Assembly: GCA_903847385.1 (NCBI GenBank)
Contig: CAINDO010000660.1
Location: forward strand, 1 to 35,270
DNA: 35,270 nucleotides
Reading direction: 5' to 3'
Source: an uncultured Myxococcales bacterium
Lineage (GTDB): Bacteria; Myxococcota_A; Bradymonadia; UBA7976; UBA1532
The position numbers were made by a program, and so were the translations under genes. A model generated the notes under the pieces. The model did not search any database. It saw only the letters and a program-made list of their open reading frames with translations, and had not been told where the DNA came from. Below, piece after piece: positions 15,309-21,883 of the stretch (within the stretch, counting starts at the first letter, position 1; the number at the start of each line of letters is the position of its first letter).

Positions 15309-15779
15309 ATGCAAGATGCACTGGAGCGGCTTCGGGCGAACCGGTTCATGCGCTCCGCCGCGGAGGTGAGCGCGTTCGAGGCTGCGCTGGAAGTGGTCGC
15401 GGCCCGCCGGGACCTCGGTCTGCTCCCCGACCTCCACCTGGTCTTGACCGATGAGTGTGGTCATCACGAGGTCATGTTTGGTCTGGTTCACCTGCTCGAG
15501 TCGTTCGAGGTCGATGCGCAGGTACATGCGTTTCTGACCGCTCTGCCGCGTCTCGTCCAGCAGGCGCCGACATGGGCGGGTGTCCTTCAGCGTCGCATCT
15601 TGAACGACGAGGCGGGGCGGGCCTCGTGCCTTCGGCTTTTCGCCGCGGCCCGTTTGGAGTCGCGCGTGGCTGCAGGAGGCGTTCTCGCAGCGATCGCGGC
15701 TCGAGACGACGACCCGTTGCGGGGGGGCGCGACTTCGGCGCTCCGAGCGATCGGGTCGACGAGCGACCAACTCCTGTGA
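15309..15779 (+). CDS. Imm30-like immunity protein
   Basis: A 156-residue helical protein. ATG 15,309 follows GTGAGGAC by a few bases; an in-frame GTG at 15,300 is possible. The block HHEVMFGLVHLLESFEVDA, then FLTALPRLVQQAPTWAGVLQ and RRILNDEAGR, is the pattern I associate with the Imm30 family of toxin-immunity proteins (an EVMFGL.H..E..D core and a W...L..RILND motif). It is the first gene of a five-gene run in which each stop codon overlaps the next start by 4 bases, implying translational coupling. Its TGA overlaps GTG 15,776 of paralogue D. Confidence 0.75.
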   Translation: MQDALERLRANRFMRSAAEVSAFEAALEVVAARRDLGLLPDLHLVLTDECGHHEVMFGLVHLLESFEVDAQVHAFLTALPRLVQQAPTWAGVLQRRILNDEAGRASCLRLFAAARLESRVAAGGVLAAIAARDDDPLRGGATSALRAIGSTSDQLL

Positions 15780-16312
15780 CGACGGAGCTCTCCTATTCGG
15801 AAGGATGGTTTCGGCCACACCGGCGCAGCGTCGGTGAGCTCGACCTGAACGCGGCGCGTCGACTCCACGATAAGGGAAAGCTGTACACGGTGATCGTCGG
15901 CGAGGCGGACCGTCCGTTCGCGTTCATCGAGGTCCGGCTCGAGGTGTCCTATCTCGGTGTGGAGTTCCTCGACCTCGACCTGCGCGTGGCGCTGGCGTTC
16001 CAGTTCTCGGCGCTCGGCCTCGACGGTCGTCGCGCGCCGCCGGGGCGGTGCTTCTTGAAGAGTGTGATCCACCGCGAGTTCGACGACGACACCGACAAGG
16101 CCGCCTTCGGGACCAGCTACGACTACGGCTTCGACGGGACCTGCCAGGTCATCCGCGAGAACCTGCGCACGCGGGAACTCGCCGAATCGCAGCATCGCGT
16201 GGACGTGAGCGCGCACTGGGAGGCACTTCCGGCGTTCGGGTGTTACGAGCCTTTCCTGCGTCGCGAGCGCTGGCAGCGGTTCGAAGGGCCCGAGTCATCG
16301 GACGGGCCATGA
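15776..16312 (+). CDS. Mosaic immunity-family paralogue D
   Basis: A 178-residue member of the A-D family, and the only copy inside a coupled operon: its GTG start overlaps the stop of the Imm30-like gene (GTGA), and its own stop overlaps the next start (ATGA). N-terminal segment: LSYSEGWFRPHRRSVGELD, the type shared with B. Middle segment: EVSYLGVEFLDLDLRVALAF, the type shared with A, at about nine tenths DNA identity by eye. C-terminal third: DDDTDKAAFGTSYDYGFDG, CQVIRENLRTREL and SAHWEALPAFGCYEPF. D thus combines segments found separately in A and B. The biochemical function is unknown. Confidence 0.8.
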   Translation: MTTELSYSEGWFRPHRRSVGELDLNAARRLHDKGKLYTVIVGEADRPFAFIEVRLEVSYLGVEFLDLDLRVALAFQFSALGLDGRRAPPGRCFLKSVIHREFDDDTDKAAFGTSYDYGFDGTCQVIRENLRTRELAESQHRVDVSAHWEALPAFGCYEPFLRRERWQRFEGPESSDGP

Positions 16313-16626
16313 GCGAGGCGAGAGTGAGAGAACTGAACCGCGACGAGGCGGTGACGCTGCGACTTCGCGAGGAGCGGTTCGACGCGTTCCTTTCGGAGCG
16401 CATGCCGGTCCTGGCCGAGTTCGCCGCGTCGACCGTCCTGGCCGAGCCCGTCCTGACAGTCGCCGACCCCGTCGAAGTCGCTCAAGCCAATCCGCGTGTC
16501 GAGCGCGAACTGCGATCTGCGTACCCGAAGCCCGACGTATCGAGGCGCCTCGGGGCGCAGAGGCGAGGCCCGTCCGGTGCGGCGTTCCACGTCGCGGGCG
16601 GGTCGAAGACGTCGGTCGTCCCATGA
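16309..16626 (+). CDS. Possibly truncated immunity-type protein
   Basis: A 105-residue product, coupled on both sides by ATGA overlaps. The first 45 residues are well coded: LNRDEAVTLRLREERFDAFL, then SERMPVLAEFAAS. They resemble the start of a longer uncharacterised family I recall from such loci. After about residue 50 (LTVADPVEVAQANPR) the sequence becomes unlike that family, basic and low-complexity, ending GGSKTSVVP. The likely history is an internal deletion or a loss of the middle of the gene, with the reading frame and coupling to the next gene preserved. A genuine short protein is the alternative. Confidence 0.55.
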   Translation: MSEARVRELNRDEAVTLRLREERFDAFLSERMPVLAEFAASTVLAEPVLTVADPVEVAQANPRVERELRSAYPKPDVSRRLGAQRRGPSGAAFHVAGGSKTSVVP

Positions 16627-17090
16627 TCGCGCATTTCGAATGGCCGCACTCGGGCGACTTCAGGGACGTCGGCCCTACGCCTTTGCGTCGCTGGGACGCT
16701 TGCAGCGCCTGCGGCGGCGGGATGCATGTCCAGGTTCGCGAGCTCGAGCTGGCGCTGCAGCCCGAACTGTCCGTACCGCCGCGGGTGGGGACCACGATGG
16801 ACGGCGAGGTCGTCGTCCACGACGCGGTCGCATCGGACCTGGCTGACCTTGGGTGCGCGTTCGAGTGGCGCCCGGTGCATGGCGTCGGCGAGGGTCGGCT
16901 TTGGCAGCTCGTGGAGCCAGTTGCAGGCGGGCCCCATCTGGCTCACGTGCAGGGGGCTCCGCTCCTGCTCGTGGTCTCGGAGGCGGCGAACTGTTTGCTT
17001 CAGCGTCACGAACCGCGATTCTCCGGCCGGCGCGTCGCGGGCCCGTCGACGCCGTGGCCGGAGCCCATCGACTGGGGGAGCATGAGTTGA
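16623..17090 (+). CDS. CxxC-motif small protein in immunity operon
   Basis: A 155-residue product whose ATG overlaps the preceding stop (ATGA) and whose TGA overlaps the next start (TTGA). It has one CxxCG motif in RRWDACSACGGGMHV (about residues 23-37), then a strand-rich stretch VRELELALQPELSVPPR and FEWRPVHGVGEGRLWQLVEP. The general look, with a CxxC knuckle followed by LEL strands, recalls the CxxCG proteins of myxobacterial immunity loci, but a second CxxCG pair is absent, so I do not assign it to that family. The last 40 residues are less protein-like. Coupling to its neighbours is the strongest support for expression. Confidence 0.55.
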   Translation: MIAHFEWPHSGDFRDVGPTPLRRWDACSACGGGMHVQVRELELALQPELSVPPRVGTTMDGEVVVHDAVASDLADLGCAFEWRPVHGVGEGRLWQLVEPVAGGPHLAHVQGAPLLLVVSEAANCLLQRHEPRFSGRRVAGPSTPWPEPIDWGSMS

Positions 17091-17689
17091 ACAGACCCGA
17101 AGCGGGATGGTTGATGACGGCGGCTCTCCTGGAGATCGACGAGCTCGTTGCGCTTCTCGACGCGGGGTTCGGGCCGCTGGAGCCGGACGTCGCGGGATTG
17201 CGGCTCCGGTCTCCGGGGCTCGACGCGGGCGTGCTTCGCGCGCTCGAGGCGGTGCTCGAAGTGGGCCTGCCCGAGTCCTTCGCGGCCATGATCCGTGCGT
17301 TCGACCTGGGTTGTTTGACGATCGGGCCCACGGCGTTCGGGAACTCCGGTGACTACGCGGCTCTGTTGCGGAGCATGAACGTGTCGTCGGAGTTCCCGTG
17401 GTGGGGGTCGGGCGTTCGGCCCGCATCCCGATTGATGATCGGCAACTCCGACGCGAACGCGCTCCTGCTCGATTGTGTGACGGGTGAGGTCCTCGCCTTG
17501 GCGCACGGTTCGATCGCGAGCGAGGCCAAGGTCGTCGGTCGGGACTTTCAAGCGTTCGTCCGCGGGATCGGGACGGTGTTCGCCGCACGGCTCACCGGCG
17601 GAGTGTCCGCCGAAGTGCTCACCTGTGTGGCATTGGAGGTCGGGGCGGGGCCGACGGCACACGGCTTCTGGGCGGAGCTGGGGGCGTAG
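17087..17689 (+). CDS. SMI1/KNR4 (SUKH)-like immunity protein
   Basis: A 200-residue protein, last of the five coupled genes. Its TTG start overlaps the previous stop (TTGA), and GGGGGAG lies 6-12 bases ahead. SUKH-like features are an amphipathic N-terminal helix pair (LEIDELVALLDAGFGPLEPD), then LRALEAVLEVGLPESFAAMI, a central PTAFGNSGDYAALLRSMN, a strand RLMIGNSDANALLLDCVTGE with the expected GNSD.N...LD pattern, and a closing helix VVGRDFQAFVRGIGTVF. It is somewhat longer than typical single-domain members. The immunity role follows from the superfamily and the operon. Confidence 0.75.
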   Translation: MNRPEAGWLMTAALLEIDELVALLDAGFGPLEPDVAGLRLRSPGLDAGVLRALEAVLEVGLPESFAAMIRAFDLGCLTIGPTAFGNSGDYAALLRSMNVSSEFPWWGSGVRPASRLMIGNSDANALLLDCVTGEVLALAHGSIASEAKVVGRDFQAFVRGIGTVFAARLTGGVSAEVLTCVALEVGAGPTAHGFWAELGA

Positions 17690-17769
17690 TCCACGACGGT
17701 GCGGGTTTGCGGTCGACCCCGTGGCGCTCGGGCGGCTCGACCCCCCCACCTGACGCGCCCCGCCCCCGC

Positions 17770-18819
17770 TCACCCGAGTCGAGCGACCTCGGCGCGGGTG
17801 CCGATCACCACGCAGCGCCACGAGGCCCGGGTCAGGCCGATGTAGAGCGCGCGGGCCTGGGCGGCGGGGTGGACGAGGTCGAGATCGGTGAGCACGACGA
17901 TGGGGCGCTCGAGGCCCTTGGCGCGAAGCACGGTGTCGGAGAGCAGGGCGCCCGGGGTGGGTTGCTCGTCCGCGAGGCGCAGCGCGTGGCGCCCGAGGGT
18001 GTCGCGGCCGCGCAGGCGCCGGGTCTGCTTCGAGCCGAACGAGAACACGGCGACGTCGTCGGTGCGGACGTCGGGCTCGGCGAGCACGGCCTCGAGGGCG
18101 GTCTCGAGCGCGGCCTCGCGGGCGGCGGCGTCCGCGTCGTCGGGGAGCGTGACGACTCGCAGACACTCCGAGAGGGTGCTTGCGGCGTCGTCGGCGTCGG
18201 AGGCGGGCGTGCCGTGCAGCAGGCGGGTGGCCAACGCGACGAGGGCCGGCGGGCAGCGCAGACCGCTGTGCAGCCGGAACACACCGCCGGGGGCGAGACG
18301 GTCGGGGATCTGCACGCCCTGGGCGTGCGAGAGCGCCCGCTGCGCGTCGTCGCCGAAGAGCCACAGCGCCGTCCCATCGCCGACGAGCGCCTGGACGAGT
18401 GTCCAGTCTTCGGCGCCGAGGTCCTGATACTCGTCGATGAGCACGATGTCCCAGCGCGTCTCGACCTCGCCGGACCGGACGCGCTCGGCCACGCCGTGCA
18501 CCATGGCCGCCCACTCTGGGGTCTTCCACGTGCGCTCGTCGGCGTCCGCGGGGACGACGCCGAGCACTCGCGCCTGCTCCAGCGCCCAGTCTCGCACGGG
18601 GAACACACTCTTCAGGCCGGTCCGGTGCAACTCGGCGGCGATGGCCTTCGTGAAGGTGCCCACGAACACACGCTTGCCGGCCCGCTGCAGGCGCTCCGCG
18701 AGGGCCATGACCAGCAGCGTCTTTCCGCTGCCCGGCGGGCCCTCGACGAGCAACCGCCGGCTCTCCGACAGGCAGTTGAGCACGGTGACCTGCTCGACGG
18801 TGAGCTGTCGCCAGGCCAC
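17770..18819 (-). CDS. UvrD-like superfamily 1 helicase domain, split from NERD gene by TAG
   Basis: A 349-residue SF1 helicase core. Motif I GPPGSGKT is at residues 27-34, motif II VLIDEYQDLG at 126-135, followed by a motif III-like ALWLFGDDAQ, a motif V-like TVLRAKGLERPIVVLTDL, and motif VI LYIGLTRA near the end. It is shorter than complete UvrD/Rep helicases, as in NERD-helicase proteins. It starts with GTG at 18,819 directly after the TAG of the NERD gene, in the same frame and without a visible ribosome-binding site. NERD and SF1 helicase domains commonly occur in one polypeptide, so this is either the second half of a gene broken by a nonsense codon or a recently split pair. Its target, presumably DNA, is unknown. 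Confidence 0.85.
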   Translation of the reverse strand: MAWRQLTVEQVTVLNCLSESRRLLVEGPPGSGKTLLVMALAERLQRAGKRVFVGTFTKAIAAELHRTGLKSVFPVRDWALEQARVLGVVPADADERTWKTPEWAAMVHGVAERVRSGEVETRWDIVLIDEYQDLGAEDWTLVQALVGDGTALWLFGDDAQRALSHAQGVQIPDRLAPGGVFRLHSGLRCPPALVALATRLLHGTPASDADDAASTLSECLRVVTLPDDADAAAREAALETALEAVLAEPDVRTDDVAVFSFGSKQTRRLRGRDTLGRHALRLADEQPTPGALLSDTVLRAKGLERPIVVLTDLDLVHPAAQARALYIGLTRASWRCVVIGTRAEVARLG

Positions 18820-19560
18820 CTAGGCGCGGTCCGGGCTGCGCGTGAGCGACCGCACGGGCCACCAGTCGGGGCCCCACAGGGTGTGCAGCGCACCGATGAA
18901 CCGCTCCGAGGGGGGATAGCTCCGGCCGCTGAACGCATCGAGGAGCCGCTTGTGTCCGGCGACGTCGAACCAGTGAAGGTCCTCGGCGAACAGAATCGGC
19001 GCGGCATCCAGGGAGCGTTCGTCGGGGGCGGAGCTCTCCGGGAAACACACGGCGATGGCGATCTCGGGCATCTCGCGCGGCGCCAGCAGGTTTCTCAGCG
19101 CGTGCAGCACGGACTTGCGCGCACGCTCGAGCTGCTCGCCGGGCTGTGTCTTCATGAAGTGGCCGTTCTGGTGCCACCGATGGTCGCGGCGAGTCATCGT
19201 CCCGGCCTTGCACTCGATCAGCACCAGGCCCTTGCCGGGCACGGCGACCACGAAGTCGACCTCGGCCTGAAAGGGCCCGCGCCCGACGACGAGGTGGTGC
19301 CAGATCGTCCACCCCTTGGGCCGCTGCGAGCCGAGCGCGCGCCACACGGCGGCCTCGCCGCGCTCGCTCGGGGGCGTCTCCGCGGGGTACAGGCCCGCGG
19401 CGGGCACGGGCATCGGCACCTTGGGGTTGCGGGGGCCGAAGCCGCGCTCCGCACCGGGCGGCGCGCAGGTCGGGCAGGGGCCGGGCGTCGCGTCGGGCGT
19501 CGCGGGGAGTGCAGCGCCGCAGGTCGTGCACATCGTCGCCAGGGGGTCGCTCGTCGTCAT
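18820..19560 (-). CDS. Zinc-ribbon / NERD nuclease-related domain protein
   Basis: A 246-residue product starting at ATG 19,560 (GAGAG just upstream). An N-terminal zinc ribbon is formed by Cys11, Cys14, Cys29 and Cys32. The NERD domain follows: a GEAAVWRAL helix, WTIWHHLVVGRGPFQAEVDF with the catalytic-type Asp, and VLIECKAG, the E-x-K motif of restriction-like nucleases. The rest, to PDWWPVRSLTRSPDRA, continues in frame into the helicase across one TAG codon. NERD proteins are proposed DNA-processing nucleases and often occur fused to SF1 helicases. The pair lies alone on the minus strand within the immunity island and may be a defence or DNA-repair module. Confidence 0.85.
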   Translation of the reverse strand: MTTSDPLATMCTTCGAALPATPDATPGPCPTCAPPGAERGFGPRNPKVPMPVPAAGLYPAETPPSERGEAAVWRALGSQRPKGWTIWHHLVVGRGPFQAEVDFVVAVPGKGLVLIECKAGTMTRRDHRWHQNGHFMKTQPGEQLERARKSVLHALRNLLAPREMPEIAIAVCFPESSAPDERSLDAAPILFAEDLHWFDVAGHKRLLDAFSGRSYPPSERFIGALHTLWGPDWWPVRSLTRSPDRA

Positions 19561-19632
19561 CGCGCTCTCACGTGCCGTCGTGTCGTCCGGCGCCGACCCT
19601 ACGCCCGACCCCCGGCGGCGGCAAGGCCGGGT

Positions 19633-19648
19633 GTTGCGACGTCGCAAC
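19633..19648. promoter_or_regulatory. Perfect 16-bp palindrome in a divergent intergenic region
   Basis: GTTGCGACGTCGCAAC is its own reverse complement. It lies between the NERD gene start (19,560, minus) and the start of the interrupted SUKH gene (19,824, plus), a position suited to an operator for a dimeric regulator. No regulator gene is adjacent. Confidence 0.35.
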
Positions 19649-19823
19649 AGGGGGGCGGCGGCCGAGGGACACATTGCGGTTCGGGCGCCCGGACTCACGA
19701 ATTTCGGTGCGCCGTGGGGGCCAGTGGCGGAAGATCGCGAGCGATCCCGCGTGCGCCGGCTGCGGTCTGGCGCCGCACGTTCTCCCAACCGAGTTCGAGC
19801 CGCCGGAAGTGTCGGAAGTCAGC

Positions 19824-20252
19824 GTGACGCGCAGCGAATTCCATGAACGGGTCGTCGAGGCGATGGGGAAGCGACCGCTGTGGTTCGAGCTCGAGCGGGA
19901 CGACCCCGCCACGGAACTCGACACAGGCGAGGTCGAGGGCGTGCTCGGTGTCCGACTGCCACAGCAGTACCGGGAGTTCCTGATGACTTACGGCGGGGGA
20001 CCTTTCGCGTTCCTCACCGTGCTGGGGTCGAGGCCGGGGACGCCTTGGGCACTGGTCGCGCGGAGACGGGACACGCCCGTCGACTTTCTCCCGGTGGCCG
20101 ACCTCTGAACCGGCGACTGCTATGGGCACCGGGTCGTCGATGGGCGGTGCGAGGCCCGCGTCGTGCTCTGGGACCACGAAACGGCGAGCGTCCGGCCGAC
20201 GCCGTACGAGGACTTCTATACACTCGTGGCCACGGCGGGGTTGCGCGCGTGA
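19824..20252 (+). pseudogene. SMI1/KNR4 (SUKH) gene interrupted by an in-frame TGA
   Basis: From GTG 19,824 (GGAAG about 6 bases upstream) the sequence reads as a normal SUKH protein: GVRLPQQYREFLMTYGGGPF, then FLPVADL. It meets TGA at 20,106-20,108 and continues in the same frame with TGDCYGHRVVDGRCEARVVL, WDHETASVRPTPYEDFY and a natural stop at 20,250-20,252, giving a 142-codon gene of normal family length. Relatives have an FLPVSDNG.GDYYG segment here, so the TGA replaces a conserved glycine, and a single G-to-T change (GGA to TGA) explains it. The true stop overlaps the next start (GTGA). Alternatives are a sequencing error or readthrough. Confidence 0.75.
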
Positions 20253-20635
20253 GGCCGGAAGAGATCGACGCGCTGCGGGCCCACCTGGCGGCCAGCCATG
20301 GTGTCGAGCGGTGTCCCGCTCCGGAGTCGGAGATCGTCGGTCTGGCCCGTGACATCGACTCGGGTCGACTGCCCATCAACGGGGTCCGATGCCTGCCCGA
20401 GGCGGGCACGACCGGGTGGTACATCTGGCCCGGCGACGAGATGTCCGGCGATTCCGAATACTTTCGACCCATCCACGTCTCGCACCTGAACGAGTGGTTG
20501 CCAGAGGTGCTGCCGTTCCTCGAGTTGCCCCCCGGCTGGCGATTCCTCGTCGCGCCCGGATATTCGGACGTGTGGATGGACCCGGAGGTGGACCTGACGC
20601 CGCTCGATCCGGCGGCGACGCCGGCGAGGCGATGA
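20249..20635 (+). CDS. Small immunity-like protein, unnamed family
   Basis: A 128-residue protein. The GTG start overlaps the stop of the interrupted SUKH gene (GTGA), so initiation may depend on translation of that gene's end. Visible segments are VERCPAPESEIVGLARDID, then GRLPINGVRCLPEAGTTGWY, IWPGDEMSGDSEYFRPIHV, a helix HLNEWLPEVLPFLELPPGW and RFLVAPGYSDVWMDPEVDL. The GWYIW...E.S.D...F.P.H..HL.EW.PEV..YL.LPPGWRFL layout is a recurrent uncharacterised family to my knowledge, often in immunity clusters; I cannot give a name. It is followed after 6 bp by another small gene. Confidence 0.75.
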   Translation: MRPEEIDALRAHLAASHGVERCPAPESEIVGLARDIDSGRLPINGVRCLPEAGTTGWYIWPGDEMSGDSEYFRPIHVSHLNEWLPEVLPFLELPPGWRFLVAPGYSDVWMDPEVDLTPLDPAATPARR

Positions 20636-20641
20636 CGACCG

Positions 20642-21202
20642 ATGCTCGTCGCGCACGAGATGAAGGTCGTCAGCCCGGCGCCGGACGCCGGCGGATCGCA
20701 CGATCGCGTCGGGGGGCTGCCGACGTACCGACCGCCGGTGTTCCCCGTGAGCGAGGCCTTTGGCGGGCAGCACTGCTTTCTACTCCAGCTCCACGGCCTG
20801 GACCGGGTCGGGCTCGCGTCGTTCCGATGTCTGCAGATCTACCAGAGCGCCTACGTGGACGAGGGCGACGACCCTCTGCCGGTGGCGATCCTCGTGCCGC
20901 TGGACGCGCCCCTGAACGATGCCGGTGAGGGCCGGGTCTGCGCGTCGCTCGCTCCCCGCTCGATCGGTTGGGATGAACGGGAAGAGCGGGCGTATCCCCG
21001 CTCGGAGTCGGGTGTCACGCCCGCGTTGCTCGAGCTCCTGAAGTCCAAGCTCGGCGGCTTGGCGCCCTTCATGGAGCCGCCCGTCGAGGGCGCCCGTTTC
21101 CTCGGACAGATCGCTGAGGAACCGTGGGGTTTCAACTTCGGGGGGCTCTTGTTGACGCTCTGGCTGCGCCCGGACGGGCAGGTCGTTTGCGTGTGCGTCT
21201 GA
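20642..21202 (+). CDS. DUF1963/YwqG-like protein
   Basis: Up to 186 residues from ATG 20,642 (ATG 20,660 is an alternative), 6 bp after the previous gene. Features resembling DUF1963 (YwqG-type) proteins: HDRVGGLPTYRPP near residue 20, the FLLQLHGLDRVGLASFRCLQ strand with a beta-rich centre, then a second KSKLGGLAPFMEPP with FLGQIAEEPWGFNFGG and a closing LWLRPDGQVVCVCV. The repeated LGGLP-type turn followed by a FL.QI strand suits the family. Such proteins occur in toxin-immunity loci but their function is unsettled. The 3' end overlaps the tail of the convergent HigA-like gene. Confidence 0.65.
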   Translation: MLVAHEMKVVSPAPDAGGSHDRVGGLPTYRPPVFPVSEAFGGQHCFLLQLHGLDRVGLASFRCLQIYQSAYVDEGDDPLPVAILVPLDAPLNDAGEGRVCASLAPRSIGWDEREERAYPRSESGVTPALLELLKSKLGGLAPFMEPPVEGARFLGQIAEEPWGFNFGGLLLTLWLRPDGQVVCVCV

Positions 21203-21551
21203 CCGGACTCGGCGGCCCCGTCGACGCCGCCTTGGGGGCGTGGTCGCAGGGCAGAGCCTGGACCTGAGAGCCCCGTTCGACCGCGCCACGCGCACGCCTT
21301 GCGCAGTTCCAGCGGTCCTGCAGGTTCATCCAAAACTCGGCCGTCGTTCCGAAGAACTTGGCCAACCGCAAGGCCGTGTCCGCCGTGATGCCCCGCTTGC
21401 CGTGGACGATCTCGTTGATCCTGGCGCGCGGCACGTCCATGTCCTTGGCGAGGCGGTACCGGCTGATGGCCAGGGGCTTCAGGAACTCCTCATCGAGGAT
21501 CTCCCCCGGATGAATCGGCTCGAGCTTATCTTCTGGGCAGATGGCGTTCAC
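21132..21551 (-). CDS. higA: HigA-family antitoxin with abnormal C-terminus
   Basis: The XRE-type helix-turn-helix core is unmistakable: IHPGEILDEEFLKPLAISRY, then RLAKDMDVPRARINEIVHGK and RGITADTALRLAKFFGTTAE with FWMNLQDRWN. GTG 21,551 has GAGGG 9 bases upstream and overlaps the stop of a short HigB-like reading. After LQDRWN the usual YDL..A..... ending is missing; the frame runs on for about 50 basic, proline- and arginine-rich residues into the convergent neighbour, suggesting a small deletion or frameshift near 21,305. HigA normally binds HigB and represses its own operon. With the toxin gene broken, this is probably a relic or a free-standing regulator. Confidence 0.75.
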   Translation of the reverse strand: MNAICPEDKLEPIHPGEILDEEFLKPLAISRYRLAKDMDVPRARINEIVHGKRGITADTALRLAKFFGTTAEFWMNLQDRWNCARRARGAVERGSQVQALPCDHAPKAASTGPPSPVRRTRKRPARPGAARASTRAPRS

Positions 21552-21664
21552 TCGGTTCCCTCGACTGACTTGCGGGGGGTCCTGTGGATGTCGGGGGGCA
21601 CGCCCCGCGGTTGTCCACGTTTCCAGAGGGCCTGGGCGGCGGTCGACTCGATGGGGCCGATCAT
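21548..21664 (-). pseudogene. HigB toxin remnant
   Basis: A 38-codon frame from ATG 21,664. MIGPIES is followed by ALWKRGQPRGVPPDI and HRTPRKSVEG, which parallels the N-terminal part of HigB toxins (MI.SF......LF..G....PP.I.R.A.RKL). The stop overlaps the higA start (GTGA), the usual higB-higA junction. The remaining two thirds of HigB, including its RNase active-site region, are absent, so it cannot be a working toxin. The call depends on the junction and on the short match. Confidence 0.5.
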
Positions 21665-21883
21665 CAAGATGAACGATCAGGCAGGTCGCTTTGTACGGCA
21701 ATCGTCATGGGGCGACCGCCGAACTGGCAACGTTGGCGTCGCCGGCCCCCCCCCAAGCAACGCCCCGCAACCAACCCACAATACGCAATCACCTACTCTC
21801 CCAACGATTTGTAGAAGTCCGACCAGGTTCCCAAGCTGAATGTCACCGCCGAGTACACTCGAGCTGTGCGACAGTCGCTCACC

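Noticed and set aside
17006-19531. An 841-residue minus-strand frame overlapping the helicase, NERD gene and operon end
   Set aside because: It is Arg/Ala/Pro-rich, out of frame with the motif-bearing NERD and helicase readings, and runs antisense through a good SUKH gene.
17770-19560. NERD-helicase pair as Gabija, Zorya or another named defence system
   Set aside because: The partner genes of those systems (OLD-family GajA, ZorAB motor proteins and so on) are absent; only a generic NERD plus SF1 helicase call is justified.
20106-20108. TGA in the SUKH gene as a selenocysteine codon
   Set aside because: The aligned residue in relatives is glycine, not cysteine, and no obvious bSECIS hairpin follows; a point mutation is simpler.
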